Assembly: GCA_963837755.1 (NCBI GenBank)
Contig: CAWIOP010000005.1
Span: 248,001 to 312,000 of the forward strand
Direction of reading: 5' to 3'
Length of the DNA: 64,000 bases
Source: JADGHX01 sp963837755
GTDB taxonomy: Bacteria; Pseudomonadota; Gammaproteobacteria; Steroidobacterales; Steroidobacteraceae
In this document: positions 46,044 through 56,839 of the stretch, one piece after another
How the letters are laid out: each line of letters starts with the position of its first letter
Numbering within the stretch: position 1 is the stretch's first letter
The notes under the pieces: model-generated
Seen by the model: the letters and a program-made list of their open reading frames with translations, nothing else
The model's database searches: none
What the model was told of the DNA's origin: nothing
Made by a program: the position numbers and the translations under genes

Positions 46044-46075
46044 CTGTTCATCTCCGATACAAGAGTTCTGGCGAT

Positions 46076-46291
46076 CTATGTGAGTCGTCCAGGGAGTTGC
46101 TGTTCAAGCTCTGGTTCGACATACCGCAGCGGTCCACGCGCCACGCGGATTTCCTTGGCTTTGGCGAGGTGGAGCCACTGAGGAAGGATTCGAAGTCCGG
46201 AGAGCCGGAATAATGCGTCAGCCCCTCCGAAATCTCGGTAGCCCGTAAGGGATAGGGGCGGGTCGTATTCGCTTCGTTGCCTACAGGTAGT
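46076..46291 (-). other. possible small gene upstream of integrase D
   Basis: An open frame without an evident start reads DPPLSLTGYRDFGGADALFR, then LSGLRILPQWLHLAKAKEIR and VARGPLRYVEPELEQQL, ending GRLT. Composition looks coding and helical. Not recognised. It occupies the 480-bp stretch between the integrase and the DUF402 gene. Confidence 0.3.
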
Positions 46292-46418
46292 GCCTCAACT
46301 CATCCGCGATTGCCTGCTGCTCTTCGGGAGAGATGATGGAGAAATCTCGCAAACGCCGGTTCAGCGGCGGCTGCCAGGTTTCTGGCCGTGACGTAGCGAC
46401 AGAACCCGCACTCTTCAT
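46281..46418 (-). other. possible 45-residue ORF
   Basis: ATG 46418 to TAG 46281, ending RDFSIISPEEQQAIADELRH-YL, a sensible amphipathic C-terminus (a glance-level impression). No ribosome site. It could be the remains of an antitoxin or regulator. No partner is seen. Confidence 0.3.
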
Positions 46419-46524
46419 AACTATCGAGCAGGAAAGCCATGTCCGGATTCTCCTGGCGGACTGCCCATGTGTCCACTGACCTGCAGGTTACTGAGACTCG
46501 TCAGGAGCTGTGTATATTTGAGCT

Positions 46525-47223
46525 ATGGACTCAATGACTACCCGTGATCGGGGGCACGTAGTAGCTCTGAGGTATCTGACGACGGACGGCAGAATCGAGA
46601 TGTGCTGGCCCTGCCGCGTCGTCGAGGACAACGAGCAGTTGCTCGCATTGTTCATCGCGGCCGGTAGCCGATACAAAGCTGGGCCAAAGCGCACGGCTGC
46701 GGAAAAGCTCTCGATGGCACGAATCGCGCTTCCGCCTGACGAGTATGTCTGGCGCAAAGACACGCTGCGACTCATGTTCCCCGGACGACAGCATTCGGTC
46801 TGGCTGTCATGGATGAATACTGGTTCCTCTCGTCGCTTTTCCGGTTACTTCGTAAACATGGAAGAGCCATTCCGGCGGACGCGGGTGGGGTTCGACACAC
46901 AGGATCACACGCTAGATATCGAAGTCGCTCCGGACCAAAGTTGGAAATGGCGCGATACCGAGGAGCTGAACGAGCACGTGAAACACCGTTTCTACACTGC
47001 GAGTCTTGCGAGCGAGGTGTGGGACGAGGGCAGGCGGGCGATCGGTGAAATACTACGCGGCAGTCATTCGTGTCTCGCAGGCTGGCGCAGTTGGGAACCC
47101 GATCCTGTTTGGGAGGCTCCGCACGTCCCGGTAGAGTGGAGCTCGGTGCCTCCCGCTCTTTGGGACAAGCATTATTGGGCCTATGGGCGCCTTGGCGCGC
47201 TCGGGCGAGTACGTCAGTTATGA
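46525..47223 (+). CDS. DUF402-domain protein
   Basis: 232 residues. The core YFVNMEEPFRRTRVGFDTQD followed by HTLDIEVAPDQSWKWRDTEE is the DUF402 signature. Known members of this fold include a nucleoside tri/diphosphate phosphatase and RNA-binding FAU-1-type proteins that use the conserved acidic residues for metal. The N-terminal ~95 residues (WPCRVVEDNEQLLALFIAAG) belong to the same fold. It stands alone, oriented away from the integrase and towards the efflux operon's end. Physiological role unclear. Confidence 0.75.
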   Translation: MDSMTTRDRGHVVALRYLTTDGRIEMCWPCRVVEDNEQLLALFIAAGSRYKAGPKRTAAEKLSMARIALPPDEYVWRKDTLRLMFPGRQHSVWLSWMNTGSSRRFSGYFVNMEEPFRRTRVGFDTQDHTLDIEVAPDQSWKWRDTEELNEHVKHRFYTASLASEVWDEGRRAIGEILRGSHSCLAGWRSWEPDPVWEAPHVPVEWSSVPPALWDKHYWAYGRLGALGRVRQL

Positions 47224-47251
47224 TGGATGCACACGGAGGACCTCCATGGAA

Positions 47252-48721
47252 CTAACTCTTTTCCGGGCGCAGCCGGGCCGCGTCGGGCAGCACGAGCGTG
47301 GCGACGGCTCCGCGCGCATCGGTTCGGTTCGCCAGTGACAGGCTGCCACCGTGCGCTTCGACGATCTGGCGCGACAGTACCAGCCCGACACCGCTGCCCC
47401 CCGGCTTCGTGGTGAAAAACGGCACGAAGAGGTTGTCGGGATTCGCGACCCCCGGCCCATCGTCCGTGACGGTGATCAGTAGAATCCGCTCCGCGAGCGC
47501 GTGCCGCCATCGCGACCTTGCCTGTCGAGTGCCCCGTCGCTTCGACGGCGTTCTTGCCCAGGTTGATGAGCGCCTGCTCGAGGTGATCGGCATCGATGCG
47601 CGCTTCGAGATCGGGCGAAGCGTCCATCGCGATTCCTTGCAGCGATTCCAGCGCTCCGATCCTTGCGAGCACCGGCGCGAGTCGCTGCCAGCGCGGCCGC
47701 GCCGTGGGTAACCGCGCGAGACGGCTGTACTGCGCGAGAAACCGGCTGAGCCCCGCGGTTCGCTCGCCGATCACGCGGAGTGCGTCCAGGGTGTCGTTGC
47801 GCATCTTCCCCTGTTCGAGCACGTCGCTCAGCAAGCCGTGAAGGGACTCCGCCATCGACTTGATCGGTGCGAGCGAATTGTTCACTTCATGCCCGATCAC
47901 GCGGATCAGCCGCTGCCAGGCGGCCCGCTCCTCTTCGCGCAAGGCGGGCTGCACATCTGAAATGATGAGCAGGTGCTGGGCGAGGCCGCTTTCTCGGAAC
48001 GTTCCGTGGGTGACTTGCCAGCGCCCCGTACGGCCCGCAATTGTGGTGACCACTTGCGTGTGCGCGGAGTCGCTCAGCAATGCTTCGAGTCCGAGGTCCG
48101 TAGCGGACCGGCAACCTTCCGCGCCCGGCTTCAATCCCAGCAGCTGCGCGGCCGCCGGATTGCAGAGCCTCATCTGGCGCTCGCTGTCGAACGCGAGCAC
48201 GGCGAGGCCGATTCGGGCCACGAGCTTGTCCAGCAGCGCGGTCGCTTCGATCGCGCGGAGGCGCTGTTCGTGCAGCGTGCCGCCGAGCGAATTGATCTCC
48301 GCGATCAGCTCGCCCAGCGCACCCGGTCCCGCATGCCGATTGCCCCGGATCGTGTAGTCGCCGCCGCGATACGCCTCCACTACGTTCGCGAGAGCGCGTA
48401 ACGGCATTTCGATGGTCTTCAGCAGGGCGCGGAAAACCGCGGCCAACGACAGCACAAGAGCTGCCGACGCAACCGCGCGCCACAGCGCGCCCGTTGGAAG
48501 CAACCATATGCAGACGAGGCCGAATACTGCCCCGGGTGCGGTGAGCGCGATGGCCCATAGCGCCACCTGCGATTCGAAGCGACTGCGTGCGGGAGCAGGT
48601 CGCGGACCGCGACGAAGCCCGTGATGATGAGCGTGCCGAGCTGCGGGCCCACTTGGAGCGCCGCTTCCGGTGTGATCCGGCCCCGCGGAATCGCGGCGCG
48701 GGGCGCCAAGCTCTGGGCCAC
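47252..48721 (-). pseudogene. NtrY-like sensor histidine kinase, two frameshifts
   Basis: Begins at GTG 48721, nine bases after the response-regulator stop, with AGGAG overlapping that gene's end. The reading changes register near 48595 to ARSRFESQVALWAIALTAPG (membrane segments), then a HAMP-like stretch, a PAS-like domain (LAFDSERQMRLCNPAAAQLL), H box VIGHEVNNSLAPIKSM and N box NLGKNAVEATG. A second change near 47503 leads to TVTDDGPGVANPDNLF and GGSGVGLVLSRQIVEAHGG, and the product ends RLRPEKS. All kinase motifs survive. It should sense an envelope signal and phosphorylate the adjacent NtrC-type regulator. Whether the frameshifts are real decides if this circuit works. Confidence 0.8.
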
Positions 48722-48729
48722 TCACGCTG

Positions 48730-50106
<1,377 letters not shown>

Positions 50107-50109
50107 CGA

Positions 50110-52599
50110 TCACTCCTCACGCAGGGCGACGAGCGGATCGACTTGCGTCGCGCGTCGCGCAGGAATGTAGCTCGCCAGGATGGCGATGCCCGCAAGGAGC
50201 AACGAAACCACAGCGAACGTAGCCGGATCTGTCGCCGTGATGCCGAACAGGAATCCCGCCAAGAATCCCGCTAGCAAGCGCGTCAACGCGAGCGCTCCAA
50301 CGAGCCCCGCCCCGAGCCCGATGATCACGAGCAGCAAACCCCGCCCCAATACCAGACCGACCACTTTGTTGTGTTGTGCACCGAGTGCCATGCGGATACC
50401 GAATTCCTTCGTCCTTTGCGCCACCGAGTACGAGATGACACCATAAATTCCCACCGCAGCGAGCACGAGCGCCACGCCGGCGAACAGCGTGAGCACCAGG
50501 GTCAGGAAGCGCGGCTTCGATTGTGCGTCCGACAGGACCTCTTCCATCGTTCGAACCTGAGTTATCGGCAACGTGGCGTCGATGGCTGACACCTCGCGAC
50601 GCACGGCGCTGATGACTGCCTCCGCCGGAGTGCGCGAGCGGATGGCAATGTAAAGGTATCGAAGTCTTTCGGTATTCGGATTCAGCTGCGTGTACGGATA
50701 ATAGATCTCGGTGCCCGCAGGCCGATCGAGGCCGTCGTTCTTGACGTCCGCTACGACGCCCACCACCGTGTACCACTCGGGGGCCCGGGGGCCCGGTCGG
50801 AGGCGATGACCCAGGGCTCTGCCACCGTCGCCCCACACGGCGCGCGCCAGCGTCTCGTTGATCACGACCACGCGCGGACCTTCGGTGCCGTCGCGTGTGT
50901 CGATGTAGCGACCCGCCGCGAGCGGAATCTTCAGCGTCTCGAAGTAGCCCGGCGTCACGGTGTGATTGAAGTCGACCATGGGAACCAGGCCGTCATCCGA
51001 CGGTACGGAAGGAATGGCGCCTCCCTTCACCGGGGTGAACCCTTCGATCTGTGTGGCCCACCCGAAGGCCGTGGGCATGGGAGGCAAGTCACGCGTCAGC
51101 GCTGCGCTTTCCACCCCGGGCAGTGTGATGAGACGCTCGCGCAGCCTCGTCCAGAAGTTGCGTGCGGACTCACCGACGTACACATCCGTTGGAAGCGAGA
51201 CGAGTGCGGTGACCACGCCCTTCGGCTCGAAGCCCGGTTCCACCTGTTGCAGCTTCCAGAATGCGCGCAGCATCAGCCCGGTGCCGGTCAGCAGGACCAG
51301 TGCAAGCGCGAGCTGCGTGACGATGAGCGCGTGACGAAATCGTTGAGTGGCCGGTGAGACCGTCGTCGCGGCGCCCGCGGATTTCATCGCTCCATGCAGA
51401 TTGCGCTTGAGGACGTGCACGAGCGGTGCGAGGCCGAATACGACACCCGTCAGCACGCTCGTTGCGGCGGCGAAGAGCACCACGCGCCAGTCGATGTTCG
51501 CGTCCGCCGCTTGCGCGAACCCCGCGTCACTCCCGAACCGCGTGGCTTGCAGAGCCGCCTGCGCAAGCAGGAGCCCCAGAACAGTGCCGAGCAGGGAGAG
51601 CAGTAGTCCCTCCGTTGCGAACTGACGCATCAGTCTGCGCATGCCGGCGCCGAGCGCGCCGCGAATGGCGATCTCCCGCTGCCTCGTTTCAGCGCGAGCG
51701 AGCAGCAGGTTGGCGACATTCACACACGCGATGATCAGCAGAAAGCAGACCGCACCAAAAAGCATCCGCAGCGGCGGGCGGATGTTGCGGACGATTTCCC
51801 CGTGAAAATCCGCGCTGCCGAGCGGATGGTCCTTCGGATCGAGATGATGGCCCGACCGCGTCTGTCCCCAGTACTGGACCAGCGAATCGAGCTCCAGCTG
51901 CGCCTGCTGAAGTGTGACGCCGGGCTTCAGCCGTCCGATGACGCTCAGCTCGTGGCTGTTGTTGCTGGCGTGCGCCGGGTCGAGCCGCAGGGGCACCCAG
52001 ACGTCTGCAGAACCTTGCGGGCCGATGGGGAAGCGATATCCAGCCGGCATCACGCCGATGACCAGGTGCTTGCTGCCGTTGAATACGACGTCACGCCCGA
52101 CGAGCGCGCGGTCGCCACCGAATGCGCGTTGCCACAGGTCATGTGACAGGACGGCGACTGGCGGGGCGCCTGGCTCGTCGTCCTGCGCGGAGATCACACG
52201 CCCATAGGCTGCGGCCACGCCGAGCGAGGACATCAGACCACCCGTTACAAACGACGCCGGAATTCGCGCCGGCTCAGCATCGGTCGTGATGTTTGCGCCG
52301 CGCGGCATCCACGCGTCGAGCGATTGCCAGGAGCGCGACTCGCGCTGCACGTCCAGATACTCGGCTTCCGAGAGCCCGAAACGGTCGATGCTGCCGTTCG
52401 GCAGGTTGCGGGACCCGCTGTAGATGAGCGCGAGCCGATCCGGCTCGGCGTAGGGCAGAGGACGAAGCAGCGTCGCGTTCACCACGCTGAACACGGCAAC
52501 CGTGGCGCCGATGCCCAGTGCAAGCGTGGCGAGCGCGATCAGGGTGAAACCCGGCGTCTTCATCAACGCCCGGATGGAGAACTTCAGGTCCGCAAGCAT
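50110..52599 (-). CDS. MacB/FtsX-type ABC permease of the ADOP class
   Basis: 829 residues: a duplicated arrangement of MacB periplasmic core plus FtsX transmembrane block. The start, FSIRALMKTPGFTLIALATL then ALGIGATVAVFSVVNATLL, is diagnostic of these long permeases. The first FtsX block is around LFGAVCFLLIIACVNVANLL, and the second ends TRLLAGFLAGFLF and SYIPARRATQVDPLVALREE. About eight membrane helices. It transports by mechanotransmission with the ATPase encoded ten bases upstream and the periplasmic adaptor before that. Substrate (drug, lipid or peptide) unknown. Confidence 0.92.
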   Translation of the reverse strand: MLADLKFSIRALMKTPGFTLIALATLALGIGATVAVFSVVNATLLRPLPYAEPDRLALIYSGSRNLPNGSIDRFGLSEAEYLDVQRESRSWQSLDAWMPRGANITTDAEPARIPASFVTGGLMSSLGVAAAYGRVISAQDDEPGAPPVAVLSHDLWQRAFGGDRALVGRDVVFNGSKHLVIGVMPAGYRFPIGPQGSADVWVPLRLDPAHASNNSHELSVIGRLKPGVTLQQAQLELDSLVQYWGQTRSGHHLDPKDHPLGSADFHGEIVRNIRPPLRMLFGAVCFLLIIACVNVANLLLARAETRQREIAIRGALGAGMRRLMRQFATEGLLLSLLGTVLGLLLAQAALQATRFGSDAGFAQAADANIDWRVVLFAAATSVLTGVVFGLAPLVHVLKRNLHGAMKSAGAATTVSPATQRFRHALIVTQLALALVLLTGTGLMLRAFWKLQQVEPGFEPKGVVTALVSLPTDVYVGESARNFWTRLRERLITLPGVESAALTRDLPPMPTAFGWATQIEGFTPVKGGAIPSVPSDDGLVPMVDFNHTVTPGYFETLKIPLAAGRYIDTRDGTEGPRVVVINETLARAVWGDGGRALGHRLRPGPRAPEWYTVVGVVADVKNDGLDRPAGTEIYYPYTQLNPNTERLRYLYIAIRSRTPAEAVISAVRREVSAIDATLPITQVRTMEEVLSDAQSKPRFLTLVLTLFAGVALVLAAVGIYGVISYSVAQRTKEFGIRMALGAQHNKVVGLVLGRGLLLVIIGLGAGLVGALALTRLLAGFLAGFLFGITATDPATFAVVSLLLAGIAILASYIPARRATQVDPLVALREE

Positions 52600-52608
52600 G
52601 ATGAGCCC

Positions 52609-53322
52609 TCAGCCCGCCGCCGCAGGTTCGAGTTGTTCGTCGACGACGCGGCCGTCGAAGAGCTGCAGCGTTCGCCGGGCCTGGCGCGCGAAGCGGGTGT
52701 CGTGCGTCACCATGACGATCGTGGAGCCGCCGGCGTGCAGCTCGGCCAGCAGGTTCATGACGGCTTCGCCGTTGCGCGAGTCGAGATTTCCTGTGGGCTC
52801 ATCCGCGAGCAGCACTGAGGGCTGGCCGGCGAGTGCGCGCGCCACGGCCACGCGCTGCTGCTGCCCGCCCGAGAGTTGCGAAGGAAGATGCTTCGCGCGA
52901 TGGGCCATGCCCACTCTCTCCAGTGCTTCGGTGACGCGCCTTCGACGCTCGCCGCCGGCCATGTCGCGGTAGGTGAGCGGCAGCTCCACGTTCTCGAACA
53001 CGGTGAGATCGCCGATCAGATTGAACGACTGAAAAATGAATCCGATCTCGCGATTGCGGACCCGGGCGCGCGTTTCCAGCGAAAGCCCCTGCGCGGGCTG
53101 CCCGTTCAGCAGGTAGCTGCCCTCGGTCGGCGTGTCGAGCAGGCCGAGAATCGACAGCAGCGTGGATTTGCCGCAGCCGGAGGGCCCGGCGATGGAAACG
53201 AACTCGCCGCTGCGAATTTCCAGATGCACGCCGGCGAGGGCGTGGGTTTCGATCTCGTTGGTGAAGAACACCTTGGTGACACCGCTGAGGCTGATGACCG
53301 GTGCGGCAGGGTCGTGAGTCAT
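52609..53322 (-). CDS. ABC transporter ATP-binding protein, MacB/LolD type
   Basis: 237 residues. Walker A GPSGCGKSTLL, Q loop IFQSFNLIG, signature LSGGQQQRVAVARAL, Walker B VLLADEPTGNLDS and H loop MVTHDTRFA are all present. TxExxEVAL-like coupling residues place it in the MacB/LolD group, which energises FtsX-type permeases. Between the adaptor gene (12 bases upstream) and the permease gene (ten bases downstream). Confidence 0.95.
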   Translation of the reverse strand: MTHDPAAPVISLSGVTKVFFTNEIETHALAGVHLEIRSGEFVSIAGPSGCGKSTLLSILGLLDTPTEGSYLLNGQPAQGLSLETRARVRNREIGFIFQSFNLIGDLTVFENVELPLTYRDMAGGERRRRVTEALERVGMAHRAKHLPSQLSGGQQQRVAVARALAGQPSVLLADEPTGNLDSRNGEAVMNLLAELHAGGSTIVMVTHDTRFARQARRTLQLFDGRVVDEQLEPAAAG

Positions 53323-53334
53323 GGCGTTTTTCTC

Positions 53335-54585
53335 TCAGTTGAGTCGAACGTGGTCGTTGCCGTCCCAGCGGGACATGTCGGAGAGGATCACGCGATCGCC
53401 GGGCGCCAGGCCGCCCAGCACTTCGACGGCGTTGATGGAGCGCCGTCCGAGCGTGACGGGGATGCGGATGGCCTCCGCTCCACCGGCATCGAGCTTGAAG
53501 AGTCGCAGCTGGCTCGTCCCCTCGCTCACGGCAGGCCTGCCGATGAAGAGCACGTTTTGCAGGCGTTCGAGCTCGATCGTCCCTTCGATGGAGAGGTCGG
53601 GGCGCGCACCTGCGGGCAGGTCGCCCGTCAGTGCGACATCCACGGTTACCGTGCCGTCCCTGACGGAGGGATCGATGCGTGCGACAAGGCCTTGGATGAT
53701 GCCGTTGCGTGTGTCGATCGTTGCGTGCTGCCCCAGCCGGACATCCTTCATCTGTGTTTCGGGGATGCGTATGGAGGCCTTGAGGCGCGCGGGATCGGCA
53801 ACTCGCGCGAGATTGGCACCGGACGCCACCTGAGCGCCTGCCTCCACCGGCAGTACCTGCAGCACGCCGCTCATTCCGGCGCGGACCTGTAGCGCTTCCA
53901 GCTCATCGTGGCGCATGCGGGCCTGCGCAACGAGCCGATCGACTTCGGCGCGTTTCACGGCAAGCTGAGGAGCGATCGACTGGCGAGTGAAGGTGGCTCG
54001 CTTCTGTTCGAGCGAGTTGCGTACTTCCGCCTGCTGTTCGGTGACCTTCGACAATCTCAGCTCGAGGCCCGAAACGATTCCCTGCTTGAAGAGCTTCTCG
54101 TTCACTTCCGCCCTGAGCTTCGCCTGCTCGTAGTTTGCCCGCGCATCCGCCGCCGCTACCTCGGCTGCGAGAGCGCCGTTCTCCAGTTGGAGCCGGAGGC
54201 TCTCGACCTCCGCCTGCGTCGACTTGAGTTGTGAGTCGGCATTGGCGGCGGCTTCGCGCACCTCGGGGTTGCCGAGCACGAGGATCACATCGTCCGGCTT
54301 CACGGTGGCCCCCGGCCGCAGCACGATGCGATCGACGCGCCCGGATGTCCGCGCGGTGATCCACGCGATGTCCTCCGGCACGAGTGACCCGACGCCGCGC
54401 ACCTGTCGCAACATCGGGCCTCGTTTGACGGTGTCGATCCACACGACGCTTCTATCGATGGTCGGGGCCGCAGGTTTGAGGCGTGCCAGGGCGAGCGTGC
54501 CGCCCGCGAGCGCGAGCACGATGCCGGAGACAATGAGCCAGCGTTTGCGGCGGCGGTGAGTCTGGTCGGTGCGAGGTTTGTCCAT
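53335..54585 (-). CDS. MacA/HlyD-type periplasmic adaptor
   Basis: About 416 residues from ATG 54585 (MDKPRTDQTHRRRKRW); another ATG at 54594 lies three codons earlier. The shorter start is preferred because it sits just after the predicted +1 of the sigma-54-like promoter. One N-terminal helix (RWLIVSGIVLALAGGTLALA) anchors it. Then come the lipoyl half-motif (GRVDRIVLRPGATVKPDDVI), a long coiled-coil hairpin (~100-230), the second lipoyl half (AGMSGVLQVLPVEAGAQVAS) and beta-barrel and membrane-proximal domains. It links the inner-membrane transporter to an outer-membrane channel, which is not encoded here. First gene of the efflux/regulator operon. Confidence 0.9.
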   Translation of the reverse strand: MDKPRTDQTHRRRKRWLIVSGIVLALAGGTLALARLKPAAPTIDRSVVWIDTVKRGPMLRQVRGVGSLVPEDIAWITARTSGRVDRIVLRPGATVKPDDVILVLGNPEVREAAANADSQLKSTQAEVESLRLQLENGALAAEVAAADARANYEQAKLRAEVNEKLFKQGIVSGLELRLSKVTEQQAEVRNSLEQKRATFTRQSIAPQLAVKRAEVDRLVAQARMRHDELEALQVRAGMSGVLQVLPVEAGAQVASGANLARVADPARLKASIRIPETQMKDVRLGQHATIDTRNGIIQGLVARIDPSVRDGTVTVDVALTGDLPAGARPDLSIEGTIELERLQNVLFIGRPAVSEGTSQLRLFKLDAGGAEAIRIPVTLGRRSINAVEVLGGLAPGDRVILSDMSRWDGNDHVRLN

Positions 54586-54594
54586 GAGGGACAC

Positions 54595-54613
54595 AAAGCA
54601 CGCGCCATGCCAA
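54595..54613 (-). promoter_or_regulatory. sigma-54-type promoter (-24/-12)
   Basis: The reverse strand reads TTGGCATGGCGCGTGCTTT: TGGCATG at -24 and GTGC at -12, with the canonical GG-to-GC spacing of 12 bases, one mismatch from TGGCACG-N4-TTGC in each half. It lies directly before the adaptor start in an operon that encodes an NtrC-type activator. Confidence 0.65.
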
Positions 54614-54707
54614 GCGCATATCAGACTGAAATCACAGCATTTTGCGACTCACGCGCCCCGATGAGCGGGAGGGGCGTGTCCGGTTCTGCGACAACTTCCG
54701 TGAGCGC

Positions 54708-54723
54708 TTCCCAATTGTGGGAA
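54708..54723. promoter_or_regulatory. dyad symmetry, candidate enhancer site
   Basis: TTCCCA-ATTG-TGGGAA, perfect 6-bp arms with a 4-base spacer, about 100 bp upstream of the sigma-54-like promoter. The position and symmetry suit an upstream activator site for the NtrC-type regulator. A single copy could also be chance. Confidence 0.4.
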
Positions 54724-54843
54724 AACGTCGGGCTGCCTGTCCGCCGCTCTTGCGCGCTGCGCTCATTTCTCGACGTTTGCGATCGTTTTGCGAAGAGCTT
54801 CCCGCGCGTCCGGAACGTGTCAATGACTTTGAGACACCTGGGT

Positions 54844-55447
54844 TCAAGAGATTAGTGAGCAACCGGGTGTAGCGATGATCGATATGGCGTCCTTTTTCGG
54901 CGGGTTGATCCAGGCGGCGGTGGGCAGTACCGGCGGGGATGGGGCGACATGCTTGAAGCGGATCGGATGCGCCGTGAACGCGGCGTCGAGCGTGACGGCG
55001 CGTTGCGCGGTGAGCGCGGTGGCGCGTGCCGTAGTGGACGGCGGCCGGGCGTCATGAAGCCGATGCCCGCCGTGGCGGTGATCGTGGTTGTACCAGTGGA
55101 AGAACTGCTGGCAGTGAGCGCGAGCGTCCTCGATCGAGCCGAAGCGATCGGGGAAGTCGGGCCGGTACTTCAGGGTTTTGAACTGCGCCTCGGAGTACGG
55201 ATTGTCATCCGAGACGTGCGGACGGCTGTGGGTCTTGGCGACCTCCAGGTCGATGAGCAGCGCAGCGACGGGCTTGGATCGCATGCTGGTGCCGCGATCG
55301 GCATGCAGCGTGAGGGTGCCCGGGGCGATGTTTTGCTTCTCCAGGGTGTCGGCGATGAGCTGCTCGGCGAGTTCCGCGGACTCTCGCGCGGCGATCATCC
55401 AGCCGACGACGTAGCGGCTGAAGATGTCGAGGATCACGTAGAGATGG
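54844..55447 (-). pseudogene. IS3 transposase OrfB, C-terminal part
   Basis: The segment from LYVILDIFSRYVVGWMIAAR through TLHADRGTSMRSKPVAALL, SDDNPYSEAQFKTLKYRPDF and HWYNHDHRHGGHRL is the rve catalytic core of IS3 OrfB, with the second Asp and the Glu. The first catalytic Asp lies in the detached part at 58858-59304. The N-terminal residues of the open frame upstream of LYVIL are read from RIT terminal sequence and are not native. Confidence 0.88.
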
Positions 55448-55474
55448 TCATGCCGCATGCGGCATGACCATCTC
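55441..55474. repeat. perfect 34-bp palindrome at the left RIT junction
   Basis: The 17 bases 55441-55457 are exactly reverse-complemented by 55458-55474, with no spacer. It begins with GAGATGG, the presumed target duplication, and ends with its complement CCATCTC at the start of the RIT inverted repeat. The right junction has no counterpart. Confidence 0.9.
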
Positions 55475-55534
55475 CATGCCGCGCCGGAAATTATGCCGAG
55501 CGGCGCGGCTGTTCTCCGCTCAGCGCGCTGATTT
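55468..55534. repeat. RIT left inverted repeat
   Basis: 67 bases that match the reverse complement of 58798-58864 with about one or two mismatches. Further in, GAAATTATGCCGAGC-type motifs recur inverted (CTCGGCATAGTTTC at ~55548), so each end can itself form a hairpin. Confidence 0.85.
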
Positions 55535-55597
55535 GCCTCTGCCGCACTCGGCATAGTTTCCTGTCTTCTCCCTTCAGCCTTGAACGGAGAAGAAGTC

Positions 55598-56839
55598 ATG
55601 AGTACGGCAGCATTCTTCGCGTTTGCGAGCACACGTCGACGCATGTACGCGGGACCGCTGGGTCCGCATATCGACGAGCTCATCGCGCAGCTTCAAGGGC
55701 AGAACTACGCGAGACATTCGATCCGATGCAAGATTCGAGTCGTTGCTGACTTCAGTCGCTGGCTGGCTAAACGCCAGATTGGCGCAGATGCTGTTGATAG
55801 CGATCGCGTGCAGCGTTTCCTTGCCGATCGCGGGCGATCCGCCCGTCGGCCGTTGGGCGACACGGCGGCCTTGCGGCAGATGGTCGATCTGTTGCGCCAG
55901 AAGCATGTCACGGAGCCCTCGGCCCGATCATCTGCGCTCAGCGAGCGCGAACGCGTGGAAAAGGACTTCTCCGAGCACCTGCTGCAAGATCAGGGACTGA
56001 GGCCTTCCACGCCGGTGTGCTACCTGCGGCATATTTCACGGTTCCTGCAAGAGTGCTTCGGGAACGGTCCCCTGCGTTTTGACCAACTGGTCGGCGCGGA
56101 CATCACCGGATTTATCCGGCGTCACACTCGCGGATACAGCTCCAGCCGCGCTCAGCAGGTGGTGACGGCGCTGCGCTCCTTTCTGCAATATCTACGATTG
56201 CGCGGCTTGATCACCATCGAACTCACCGCCTGCATACCGAAGATAGCGCATTGGTCTCTGGCCAAACTGCCCGCGTTCTTGCGCCCTGATCAAGTCAAAC
56301 GTGTTCTCCGGCTGTGTGACCGTGGATCCGCCGCCGGCCGGCGCGACTACGCGATGCTACTGTTGCTTGCCCGACTCGGACTGCGCATCGGCGAAGTGGC
56401 CGCGCTGACGCTCGATTCGATCAACTGGCAGGATGGGATTCTCACAATACGCGGCAAAGGCGGACGGTGGTCACAGATGCCGCTGCCGCAGGATGTCGGC
56501 GAGGCGATCGTGGACTATCTGGAACACGGCCGTCCGCGCTGTCCCGATCGCCACATTTTCGTTTGTACCAAAGCACCTTGGCGGGGATTTCGCGGTGCGA
56601 GCCGGATCTCGACGATCGCCTCGCGCGCTTTGGCTCGTGCGCGGATCGTCCACCCACGTGCCGCAGGGCATATTTTTCGTCACGCGTTGGCGACCGAGAT
56701 GCTGCGGCGAGGGGCGTCCTTGGCCGAGATCGGTCGGCTTCTACGTCATCAGCATCCCGACACGACTCGGATCTACGCAAAAGTCGATCTGACGGCGCTG
56801 CGACGACTGGCGATGCCGTGGCCCGGAGGTGCGAGATGA
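55598..56839 (+). CDS. RIT recombinase A (tyrosine recombinase)
   Basis: 413 residues from ATG 55598, chosen over a TTG six codons upstream because GGAGAAG precedes it. Core-binding helices fill residues ~20-230. The catalytic arginine is in LARLGLRIGEVAAL, the HxxR in HIFRHALATEML, the last His in LLRHQHPDTTRIYAK with the nucleophile Tyr. Recombines DNA together with the two following proteins. Its stop overlaps the next start (ATGA). Confidence 0.92.
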   Translation: MSTAAFFAFASTRRRMYAGPLGPHIDELIAQLQGQNYARHSIRCKIRVVADFSRWLAKRQIGADAVDSDRVQRFLADRGRSARRPLGDTAALRQMVDLLRQKHVTEPSARSSALSERERVEKDFSEHLLQDQGLRPSTPVCYLRHISRFLQECFGNGPLRFDQLVGADITGFIRRHTRGYSSSRAQQVVTALRSFLQYLRLRGLITIELTACIPKIAHWSLAKLPAFLRPDQVKRVLRLCDRGSAAGRRDYAMLLLLARLGLRIGEVAALTLDSINWQDGILTIRGKGGRWSQMPLPQDVGEAIVDYLEHGRPRCPDRHIFVCTKAPWRGFRGASRISTIASRALARARIVHPRAAGHIFRHALATEMLRRGASLAEIGRLLRHQHPDTTRIYAKVDLTALRRLAMPWPGGAR

